Of a stretch of 48,122 nucleotides of DNA, positions 32,838 through 40,257 are shown in pieces. This DNA comes from Desulfobacterales bacterium HSG2 (GTDB lineage: Bacteria > Desulfobacterota > Desulfobacteria > Desulfobacterales > 4be13), in contig JAUCGI010000018.1 of NCBI GenBank assembly GCA_030378035.1, positions 1 through 48,122 of the forward strand, written 5' to 3'. Below the pieces are notes generated by a model that did not search any database, was not told where the DNA came from, and worked only from the letters and a program-made list of their open reading frames with translations. A program made the position numbers and the translations under genes. Numbering within the stretch: position 1 is the stretch's first letter; every line of letters starts with the position of its first letter.

Positions 32838-34706
32838 CAGTCCTTTTGGCTCAATTATTTCCGGATACGGAATACTCCGCATGCCGAACCTGAAATTTGG
32901 TTTTTTCAGCAGTTGAAAAGTCTTTTCATCTCCGTTGACGGAATCTTTCGCAACCACGAGTCCCGGCTGTTCATGATCAAAAGAAAAATGCTGGCAGGTC
33001 GTGATCATCGGCAGATTGTGAAAATACTGTGAGAGCCACTCCGACCAGCTGCGCCATTCAAAATTTCTCACCCCGGGTTCGTTTTCATAAGTCTGACAGA
33101 TGTTATAACCTCCCAAAGTGGAATTGCTGATAAGATCAGCCAGTTGTCGATAAGTATAAACTTCGGATCGTCGATACCTGAGTTTGATCAGTCCGAAGTA
33201 GCTGTCAGGTCCGAATTTCGTGTGTCCGGCAAGCATGAAGGACAGCCGGATATGTCTGTGCCGACCTGTCAGAGTTCTGAACAGAAGATAGTGGAGTATC
33301 GCGTTATTTTTGTTTTGTCCGACACAGTTGTCCGCAGTCAGCCTCGCATGCGTTTCTCCGACACCGTGGACTGCAAAAAAATGATCAAGCATTGAAATGA
33401 CTGCGTTTGCACCTTTCCCGATCTGCTGATCCTCATCAGTCAGATAGTTCACCTGTTTCGGGATACCCTCCGCACACACACCGAAGAGTTTGGCTTTCCG
33501 GGGTGTTTTGAAATAAATGGTTCCCACCTGCTGATCCTCATAGGGAAAATGAATGTCCTGAGCATAGTCCCAGGAGTAATGCATGATAATATCCGCAGAG
33601 TTGCATGAGTGCGGAACATGCGGAACATAATGCCGGTTTTCATTTAAATCACTGTATGCTTTTTTGGAAATCCGTATCGATTTGCGGTAGTAGTCTCTCT
33701 CCGCTTTGGCTTCCAAAAGGTGTCTTCTGGCTTCCCGGAGACATCGGAGTTTCTCCTCTTCGGACATTGTTGCTGCTCTGTGCAACACCTTTCTGTGATT
33801 TTCGCACGTTGCGCAAAGGTCACTTCGCGGGTTTATGAACACTATGTGCGGAGCAGAGCGGTGCCACAGATTTCTGAACCCGTCGTATGAAAGTCCTCTC
33901 AGACCGAGAGAACACATACTTTTTTCATAGATTCGGTGAACAGATTCATATGTGAGAACCGAAGGCAGGAAAATCTTAAGATTCCCCTGACCGGTTCTGA
34001 GATCGCGGCCGGGATCGGGAAGTCCGTGAACTGCGGCATAGTTGACTATGAAGGTTGTCACATTGTTCTTATCTTCCGAAGAGCAGGCGTGTCCGGGTTT
34101 TCTTGCGACATTTCCGTGAACAGGAGGGGCTGTTCCGACATCCCTCAGATATTTCCGGAGACGAAGCAGACGTCTCAGGCCCTCATTGTGAAAAAAAAGA
34201 AACATTCTTCGGCAAACCGGACGTTCGGCACCGATATAATAATCCCAGCGTTGCCGTTCTCTCGTTTTCCGTCTCTTATTGTGACTGCCCTCCACCGCGG
34301 ATGTGCGCTTATTGCGTTGCATTGTTCTCAGTTCACCGAGAAGAGAAATATTCTGCTCGTGCCACGACATGGATTTATAGTCCGCACGGGCACTGGCAAC
34401 CTCCTCCGCAGTGAACTGTGAGGAACAATTGTGACGACAGCCGCATTCGGTACTGAGAAAATCCCTCACTTCCCTTCCTTCCTGCCGCATCTTTTCTTCC
34501 TCATCAGACACCCGGGCATCTGTCGCATCAGCCGGAGAACGAGAAACAGTGATTCCCTTATGATCACTTTTCTTCGCAATGCCATTATTGCACGGCGGTC
34601 TGACATCATCTTCAGACGGAGGAGAAAATACAGGTTCGAAGTATTCTTCAAACAGTTCCTGAAACTTCAGTTGCAAATGAGAGTATGAAGATGAAATTTT
34701 CGACAT
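32727..34706 (-). CDS. DUF7869-like putative transposase, eukaryote-like family
   Basis: 659 residues. The region 376-560 carries a chain of motifs known to me from the DUF7869 family of cnidarian, sponge and other eukaryotic genomes: HYSWDYAQDIHFPY, GTIYFKTPRKAKLFGVC, QVNYLTDE followed by GKGAN, VHGVGETHARLTADNCVGQN, KNN, and FMLAGHTKFGPDSYFG. Asp380 (SWDYA), Asp459 (ADNC) and Asp501 with His495 (GHTKFGPD) are candidate catalytic residues of an RNase H-like DDE fold. Upstream are Cys-rich stretches (CGCRHNC near 90; RSDLCATCENH near 300) that could bind zinc and DNA. The gene fills the space between perfect inverted repeats, so a transposase role fits. It is not of any standard bacterial IS family I know. 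The start ATG at 34706 has only a weak ribosome binding site. Confidence 0.7.
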   Translation of the reverse strand: MSKISSSYSHLQLKFQELFEEYFEPVFSPPSEDDVRPPCNNGIAKKSDHKGITVSRSPADATDARVSDEEEKMRQEGREVRDFLSTECGCRHNCSSQFTAEEVASARADYKSMSWHEQNISLLGELRTMQRNKRTSAVEGSHNKRRKTRERQRWDYYIGAERPVCRRMFLFFHNEGLRRLLRLRKYLRDVGTAPPVHGNVARKPGHACSSEDKNNVTTFIVNYAAVHGLPDPGRDLRTGQGNLKIFLPSVLTYESVHRIYEKSMCSLGLRGLSYDGFRNLWHRSAPHIVFINPRSDLCATCENHRKVLHRAATMSEEEKLRCLREARRHLLEAKAERDYYRKSIRISKKAYSDLNENRHYVPHVPHSCNSADIIMHYSWDYAQDIHFPYEDQQVGTIYFKTPRKAKLFGVCAEGIPKQVNYLTDEDQQIGKGANAVISMLDHFFAVHGVGETHARLTADNCVGQNKNNAILHYLLFRTLTGRHRHIRLSFMLAGHTKFGPDSYFGLIKLRYRRSEVYTYRQLADLISNSTLGGYNICQTYENEPGVRNFEWRSWSEWLSQYFHNLPMITTCQHFSFDHEQPGLVVAKDSVNGDEKTFQLLKKPNFRFGMRSIPYPEIIEPKGLSAERSWYLYDNIREHIPTEYQDETCPLPSISRPKKS

Positions 34707-34932
34707 TTTACCCGATGACCAGTCTGACTGTCAAAAAAACGACTTGAAGTCGTTGTTGTTATCATGATAATAATTTTTGAAATATCAAAAACATGTTTTT
34801 CCGATACAAACAGATTCAGCCTCCTGAAATGACTGAATCCAAATGTTAAAACAGCGTCAAGGCAACAATTCCAAATATTATATACATATTTTTAAATTTT
34901 GCAACAATTTAAAATCAAAAAAGGAAAATTTT

Positions 34933-34954
34933 AATGCTCAATAAGATACGTTTT
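34933..34954 (-). repeat. Right terminal inverted repeat of the DUF7869-type element
   Basis: 22 bp, exact reverse complement of 32646-32667. The 225 bp between this repeat and the gene start are AT-rich and contain a GACTTCAAGTC-type hairpin near 34740, possibly the transposase promoter region. Confidence 0.85.
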
Positions 34955-34962
34955 CTCATCTG

Positions 34963-36180
34963 TCACCCCATATTGATACTGCTCGCGTCAGCTTTCAGCC
35001 GCTTGGCTTTTTGAGATTTTGCTTCATCCGATCCGTAAACAGCTTCTAAAACAAGGTCGCCAGTTTCATGATCAATAAGCCGTAAGCTGCTATACTCACC
35101 CGGCATGGTTTCAACTGCTTTCATGACAACCGTCTGCAATATTTCCTCGCGCTTTTCCAGTACACTGCTGGTATCCGGCAATGATTCAATAGAGAGCAGA
35201 TCATGAGATATTTCACCCAATTTGGTCAGCGCTTGTGCTTTGTCACGTTCTTTCTGGTACAAATCCGCGTTTTGCAGAGCAGTGGTGGCCTGTCTTGTAA
35301 GCGTTTCCAGCCAAAGCAAATCCTGAAGATCAAATCCGTTTAACCCGACAATATCGGCAGAAATAACCCCGATGACTTCCTCGTTTTCTGTTTTGATGGG
35401 TGACAGCAGCATAGACCGTTCTTTTGCTTTAAGGTAAAGTCCCGGCACATACTGCGGGTGTTTTAATGCATCCGGTACAAGCATTGATTTACCTGTCTGA
35501 ACAACCAGACCGGCCAATCCTTCCCCCGACTTGAAACGATCTCTTCTGAGTTGTTCTGTGGAACTTTTTTCCAGAACCAGATCGCCGCTTATCGGATCTT
35601 TTAAAAAAAAGCTGACATGTTCACAATTTAACACCTGCTGGGCAGATTGCATTATATTTTTAAATAAAAGTTGAGGATTTTGTATTTGGGAATTGATCAG
35701 GCGGCCCACATTGTTTAAAGCTTCCACCCCCTGAACATGCCGAAGTGTGGCAGCTATCTGAGAAGCGGAAGCCTCGGCCTTCGGTTTTAACTTTTCAAGG
35801 CTTAAAGGCTTATCTTCAGGAACATAGACGACAAGAAGACCTGCTATCCGGGTTTTAATCAGCAGAGGGGCTATGACAGCCGACTTTAATCCCAGGCTGA
35901 GGACTTCATCTTTGAACCGCCAGTTCTTTTCGGATTCAATGCTTTCGATGACTGCCACCTGGCGGGTCATGAATACTTCCACGCCCACATTCTGAGAGTC
36001 TAACGGAATTTCCGCATTTCCGAGTTTTCCCTCTAATAATTCGGTAACTGCCACAGCCCGAAGAACTTTTTCTGATTCATCAGCAAGCCAGATAGAAGCG
36101 GGCAATTCCAGCATTATGCTGACGGCATTCACCGTAGGCTGAAAAAATTCTTTTTTGTCATGTTCCTGAAAAGAGTTCAT
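34963..36180 (-). CDS. Multi-GAF sensory protein, truncated in its third GAF domain
   Basis: 405 residues. GAF 1 (about 10-150), GAF 2 (about 165-315; CEHVSFFLKDPISGDLVLEK, GEGLAGLVVQTGKS, IKTENEEVIGVISAD) and the first 60 residues of a GAF 3 (about 345-405, ending SSLRLIDHETGDLVLEAVYG then a short tail). A full GAF domain has about 150 residues, and output domains such as HisKA/HATPase or GGDEF are missing. The stop lies 8 bases from the terminal repeat of the DUF7869-type element, so the end was probably cut off. It follows the TIR gene on the same strand after 219 bases and may have been the last gene of the signalling cassette. Confidence 0.8.
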   Translation of the reverse strand: MNSFQEHDKKEFFQPTVNAVSIMLELPASIWLADESEKVLRAVAVTELLEGKLGNAEIPLDSQNVGVEVFMTRQVAVIESIESEKNWRFKDEVLSLGLKSAVIAPLLIKTRIAGLLVVYVPEDKPLSLEKLKPKAEASASQIAATLRHVQGVEALNNVGRLINSQIQNPQLLFKNIMQSAQQVLNCEHVSFFLKDPISGDLVLEKSSTEQLRRDRFKSGEGLAGLVVQTGKSMLVPDALKHPQYVPGLYLKAKERSMLLSPIKTENEEVIGVISADIVGLNGFDLQDLLWLETLTRQATTALQNADLYQKERDKAQALTKLGEISHDLLSIESLPDTSSVLEKREEILQTVVMKAVETMPGEYSSLRLIDHETGDLVLEAVYGSDEAKSQKAKRLKADASSINMG

Positions 36181-36399
36181 AAATTACTATCCTCATACTA
36201 TATTTAAATGTTATGGAGCAATGCAAATGACTTGATACTATTTTGAGGCATCGCATTTTCAGGTGGTTAATACCTGATTTCAGTATCAATTCATGTGCAA
36301 AGAGCCATAGTTGTATGTAGGAGTTTCGGCTTGTTCAGTCGGCTGACAGTATCTTCATCGAAGTCGTCTTCGTCCTTCCTCTCTCTCCTGAGATCAATA
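36181..36399. other. Intergenic region between TIR and GAF genes
   Basis: 219 bp without an open frame of note. It holds imperfect repeats of TTGATACT(A/G) but no clear terminator. Confidence 0.5.
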
Positions 36400-37284
36400 T
36401 CATTCAGCAATCTTGCGCTCAATTGTCCTGATCAGTTCATCGAAACCCGATTCGCTGTGAATCTCAGGTGTCAGGGTGTTCATATCTTTAAGAATATCTG
36501 TGAGTTTGGCGATAGTGTGCCGTATCTTGGTGTACAGGTCTATATCCTCCCGGAATCCCTGGAGATTTGCGGAAGATACACCTTTCATCGCCTCATCCAA
36601 TTCTTTGGCCTGCTTTTCCCAATGTCTTATATATTTGATACGTTCAACTGGTTTGTAAATCCCGGCATCTTCCAGGACAATCGGAAAAATGCGGTCATAA
36701 AAGTCGCCGTTCTCAGCGATCCGGAGCAGTTCAAACATGCAGTTTTCAGATTTCAGATACTTTTCGCTGATCACCACGATGACACATCTGCCTCTGCCGA
36801 TCCGCTCCATAAATTCTCTGATGCGTCCTTTGAAGCCCAGGTCCCGCTTATCCCGGATGATAAGGATTCCTTTTTTCTGAAGGGTCTGATCCAGTTGGTC
36901 AACAAGTTTTTCGCTTTCGCCGCCCCAGGCATAAGAAATGAAAATTTCAACTTCGGGTCGGGAATTATTTCTGTCTGATTGGAAAGCTACAAGTTGTGTT
37001 GAAGATGATTCTCTCTGAATTTTCTTGGGTATTTCTTTAAGGAATTCTAATAAATTATCGGAAAGGCGGCTGAGATCAACTTGAAATTCCTGACGGGAAA
37101 TAAGACCTTTCCGTTTTTCTTCGCATAATCGGTTATAACGACTGACATGCAATATTATTTCATTGTTTAATTCTGAGTCAGCGGTACTCAGATAATTTTG
37201 AAGTTGATCCAGTGCCTGTTGTATTTCATCTTCGGCAATGAGTTTTTGAATATCATTTAGAAATTTCTCCAGAGAAGATGTCAT
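36400..37284 (-). CDS. EAD11-TIR effector protein
   Basis: 294 residues. Residues 1-90 are a helical effector-associated domain of the EAD11 type (EIQQALDQLQNYLSTADSEL, then NNEIILHVSRYNRLCEEKRK, GLISRQEF, DLSRLSDNLLEFL), used as a homotypic adaptor. Residues about 112-250 are a TIR domain: EVEIFISYAW opens it, IIRDKRDLGFKG is the DxG-like loop, RCVIVVISEKYLKSENCMFE carries Glu185 in the place of the catalytic Glu of NAD+-cleaving TIR enzymes, and FPIVLED follows. The C-terminal helices are unassigned. The same adaptor domain opens the protein at 38858-39817, so the two can be recruited by each other. Likely outcome on activation: NAD+ breakdown or signal production that stops phage growth or kills the cell; this is inferred. 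Confidence 0.88.
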   Translation of the reverse strand: MTSSLEKFLNDIQKLIAEDEIQQALDQLQNYLSTADSELNNEIILHVSRYNRLCEEKRKGLISRQEFQVDLSRLSDNLLEFLKEIPKKIQRESSSTQLVAFQSDRNNSRPEVEIFISYAWGGESEKLVDQLDQTLQKKGILIIRDKRDLGFKGRIREFMERIGRGRCVIVVISEKYLKSENCMFELLRIAENGDFYDRIFPIVLEDAGIYKPVERIKYIRHWEKQAKELDEAMKGVSSANLQGFREDIDLYTKIRHTIAKLTDILKDMNTLTPEIHSESGFDELIRTIERKIAE

Positions 37285-37290
37285 TATGAT

Positions 37291-38853
37291 TTACTCCTGT
37301 ATATCCGCATGTCTGTGTATTTTGTCAGTCAAATCTTTAGCCAGATTCTTTCCCATGCCTTTAAAAAACAAGTCTTTTACATTCAGATATTTATTATAAA
37401 TATTGCGAGTGCTTATGGGGATAGCTCCGCTTGTTATCAGCAAAATTGGTATTTCTCTTCCCGTGGCTTTTAAATGATCCAATATATCAATTCCCTCATA
37501 TCCTGTAATTCCTGTAGTTTCCGATGATAAATCCAAGTTCAGAATAATGAGCTTATATTCATTATCTTTAAGCAAACTTATTGCGGACTCTCTTGTGGTT
37601 GCCAGTTCACAGTCTTTGCCAGCCCTTGACACAACAATATCTTTTAATACATCCTGCCATTGTGGGATATCTTCGACAATCAGGACTCTGCCGCTTTCCC
37701 TTCGCCACCGCCAGGGTTCCTCTCCGGGCGGCGAAGCTTTTGCTACCATGACTTCCCATATTTTTTCATAAGATTCCACCAAATCTTGTGAAGTACGGTC
37801 CGTCTTTTCTCTTTTCTCCCGAACCGCTACCAGTTCCTCAAAAGCATAAAGCGGAATATAAGGTATTCTTAAATCCCAAAATGAACGTCCTTCTTTCCTC
37901 CAATTTTTCGGTAACAGATCATCAAAATTGTCTTTGAATTTTTTCTCAAAGTTATTGCGAGCAATTAATTCTGTTGATTCTAATCTTGCCGGAACCACAA
38001 CTATATTTAATTTTGACCTGTCAGGCCGTAATTTTTCAATTTTAGCAAATTCCAATAATTCTTCCACTATCTTTTTCGTGCCTTCGATGGATTGAAGATT
38101 AGGTGAGGTAAAAACAATAACAACATCTGCTAACTGCTTAGTGCATATACCGCTCATCTCATTCACACCACTTCGGCTGTCAATTAAAATAATTGGGGCA
38201 ATATCTTCAATTTCTCTTCGAAACCATTCAAAATATTGTTCTCCCATCCACTTATCATAGAAATCTTTCCAATCAAGGGATTTAACCCACTCTGTGTATT
38301 TTTTGAAATATTGTTCGTCACGCTTTCCCGTAGATAATAATTTTAAAAATCTGCTTCCCTTTTCATCCGTCGGATACACATCCGTCATAAAATCTCTCAG
38401 GTCTCCGAACTGCAATCCCAGGGCATGTTTTAAAATCAGCCTTCCATATTGATTTGTCTGTTCTTTTCCAATTATTTTTTCTAAAGCATTTATGAGTTCT
38501 TCCCGGGTCTCATGTTTCTGGTCTTTTAACACTCGGATCTTGTCCAGAATATCTTTTGAAATTCTCTTTTCTCTCTCCAATATCACAAATGATCTCCCAT
38601 CCAGACCAAAACCAATCTCCTGCGGATTTTTGGTAGATAGTATGTGTCTGTAATGCATGATCATATTCAGAAGCCCGGGATTTTGTCTAGCTTCCTCGCT
38701 GATATGGGGAAAATAATTTTCCAGTCCCGGTGAGTCCAAATCCCAGTCTATTATCAGTACACTGACGCCTTTCTCATACAGGAGTTCGGCAATATTTGCC
38801 ACGGCCATACTCCGCCCCACACCGCCTTTATATGAATAAAATGTAAATATCAT
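37291..38853 (-). CDS. KGGVGR-type P-loop ATPase fused to a receiver-like domain
   Basis: 520 residues. Residues 1-370 are a MinD/ParA-like SIMIBI ATPase whose deviant Walker A is YKGGVGRSMAVANIA; VLIIDWDLDSPGLE is the second motif, and IILIDSRSGVNEMSG is the Walker B-like stretch. KGGVGR ATPases are described as hubs of NTPase-driven conflict systems with EAD and TIR modules. Residues about 395-515 are receiver-like (RVLIVEDIPQWQDVL; LITSG; Lys in LFFKGMG), but the phospho-acceptor position reads LIILNLDL, Asn in place of Asp with an Asp two residues later. It starts 4 bases after the preceding gene and ends 6 bases before the TIR gene. The ATPase is inferred to convert the sensor signal into effector assembly. 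Confidence 0.87.
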   Translation of the reverse strand: MIFTFYSYKGGVGRSMAVANIAELLYEKGVSVLIIDWDLDSPGLENYFPHISEEARQNPGLLNMIMHYRHILSTKNPQEIGFGLDGRSFVILEREKRISKDILDKIRVLKDQKHETREELINALEKIIGKEQTNQYGRLILKHALGLQFGDLRDFMTDVYPTDEKGSRFLKLLSTGKRDEQYFKKYTEWVKSLDWKDFYDKWMGEQYFEWFRREIEDIAPIILIDSRSGVNEMSGICTKQLADVVIVFTSPNLQSIEGTKKIVEELLEFAKIEKLRPDRSKLNIVVVPARLESTELIARNNFEKKFKDNFDDLLPKNWRKEGRSFWDLRIPYIPLYAFEELVAVREKREKTDRTSQDLVESYEKIWEVMVAKASPPGEEPWRWRRESGRVLIVEDIPQWQDVLKDIVVSRAGKDCELATTRESAISLLKDNEYKLIILNLDLSSETTGITGYEGIDILDHLKATGREIPILLITSGAIPISTRNIYNKYLNVKDLFFKGMGKNLAKDLTDKIHRHADIQE

Positions 38854-38857
38854 AGTG

Positions 38858-39817
38858 TTACCTAATGAGCCTTATACCTTTTTTCTTAATATCTGCCTGT
38901 TCAAATTCTATTCCCCAAGGTTCCAGCATATATGCGGATCTCTCCAAACAGACTTTTAAATTGCGATTCAGTTCTGTTTTATCTGAAATACCAAGACCTC
39001 GCTGAGGACTTAGCACTGTATCATAATTTTCAAAAAATAATTTCAGAGAGTCATAAATTTTGTTTCCCAGCAAATTGTTTAAACGCTCCTGTTTCATATT
39101 CAGAGGCGATATGACAAATGTACCCACTTGTTCTTTATTGATATTGTCAGTATGATTTATAAATGTTTCATACACATTGGAATGAAATATTGAGATTGCA
39201 TCAATAATAAACAGACATCCTTTTTCTTTTAAATTTTTGGAAATATGAAATTTATTTTCACCATTAAAGAAGAAATCGGTATTAGACTCAAACTCTGCAT
39301 GGAAGGCTTTATATGAAGGTGATGAAATAGTGATCTTATCCGCAAATTCCCGAAGTATGTCCCAAACAGTAACATTTTTCTTCACATTGAAGGGACACCA
39401 TTCATCTCTCCTGTTTCCATATCGGTTTGTAATATTTTTAATCTCCCTCTTGTTAATGAGTTTGGAGAATTCTTGACTGTGCTGAAAAAACTCCTCCGCC
39501 TCTTTTTTTGTCATTACAACCACAACTACAGGTATTTTCTTTTTATACACTATCTTATCGGAAACAGCAGATAATTCTTGTTTGACGAATTCTAATATAT
39601 CACTAGAAAGTAGAGTAAGTGCGGCATCAGCTTCACTTCTTGTAATTTTACCTATTCTTTTATCTTTAGATGCTCGGTAATAACGTCCTTTATATATTAT
39701 TACCTCATTTTCTAACTCCGGACGGGTAATACTATATTTTTCTAACCAGCTAAGTGCCGGTTCAATATCACCCATCCCTATACAGGATTTAATATCTTCT
39801 AATAATAATGCTTTCAT
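38858..39817 (-). CDS. EAD11-like adaptor fused to an uncharacterised domain
   Basis: 319 residues. Residues 1-85 repeat the EAD11 pattern of the TIR protein (DIEPALSWLEKYSITRPELE, NEVIIYKGRYYRASKDKRIG, KITRSEADAALTLLSSDILE). The remainder (about 95-319) matches nothing I know; notable segments are VVVVVMTKKEAEEFF, CLFIIDAISIFHSNVYETF, TFVISPLNMKQE and a late ERSAYMLEPWGIEF. The alternation of beta strands and helices with an Asp in FIIDAIS suggests a Rossmann-like or caspase-like fold, but no catalytic set can be named. Position between the receiver and the ATPase genes, and the shared adaptor, make it a partner or second effector of the TIR protein. Confidence 0.72.
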   Translation of the reverse strand: MKALLLEDIKSCIGMGDIEPALSWLEKYSITRPELENEVIIYKGRYYRASKDKRIGKITRSEADAALTLLSSDILEFVKQELSAVSDKIVYKKKIPVVVVVMTKKEAEEFFQHSQEFSKLINKREIKNITNRYGNRRDEWCPFNVKKNVTVWDILREFADKITISSPSYKAFHAEFESNTDFFFNGENKFHISKNLKEKGCLFIIDAISIFHSNVYETFINHTDNINKEQVGTFVISPLNMKQERLNNLLGNKIYDSLKLFFENYDTVLSPQRGLGISDKTELNRNLKVCLERSAYMLEPWGIEFEQADIKKKGIRLIR

Positions 39818-39849
39818 CTTATAGTCAATATGTTACCAGAAAGAAAATT

Positions 39850-40257
39850 TTATTCATTCCTGACCAGCAGTTCCCGCACTTTCTCTTTAAACCCTTTGGT
39901 ATCAAACCGGGAACCTTTCGGAGCTTTCAGAATAAGAGCATCCGCCTTATATCGTTCTAAGACACCATCAGGAATACTTTCCGGGTATCCTGTCAGCATC
40001 ATCACTTTGAGAGAATTTTTTTCAGATTTTACAACATTTAAAAGTTCAATGCCCTGAATATCAGAAGCAAACTTATCCTCAAACCTGACATCAGAAATCA
40101 GAAGATCAAATTTATTTTCTGAAATTTCGCTTATTGCATCTTCAAAAGCTGCGACTGCTTTAACTGTATATCCTTCTTTTGTAAGTACATCTGTAAGCAC
40201 CTCACGCCAATTCTCCTGGTCGTCAACAATTAAAATATCCCCCTTTTTATCGCCCAT
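39850..40257 (-). CDS. Single-domain response regulator
   Basis: 135 residues, a receiver only. DILIVDDQENWREVL has the acidic pair; the acceptor Asp is in LLISDVRFED, the Thr in MLTGYPES and the Lys in LILKAPKG, all present, so it should be phosphorylatable, unlike the receiver of the ATPase. An insertion after the acceptor (DKFASDIQGIELL) is the form seen in receivers of this type of cluster. Its start overlaps the end of the histidine kinase by 11 bases, so it is the cognate partner and passes phosphate on, presumably to modulate the ATPase or adaptor. Confidence 0.93.
   Translation of the reverse strand: MGDKKGDILIVDDQENWREVLTDVLTKEGYTVKAVAAFEDAISEISENKFDLLISDVRFEDKFASDIQGIELLNVVKSEKNSLKVMMLTGYPESIPDGVLERYKADALILKAPKGSRFDTKGFKEKVRELLVRNE

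Larger units (their letters stand above)
32646..34954 (-). mobile_element. Insertion-sequence-like element with 22-bp perfect terminal inverted repeats and a DUF7869-like gene
   Basis: A 2,309-bp unit. The left end at 32646-32667 begins AAAACGTATC and ends TTGAGCATT; positions 34933-34954 are its exact 22-bp reverse complement. Weaker similarity continues outward for about 17 bases (ATGGGG then partial matches), so the true ends may lie slightly outside. One gene fills the inside. No 8-bp or other target duplication was found directly at these ends. The element cuts a small gene on the left and lies next to a GAF gene truncated at its third domain on the right, which fits insertion with loss of flanking DNA. 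Confidence 0.75.
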
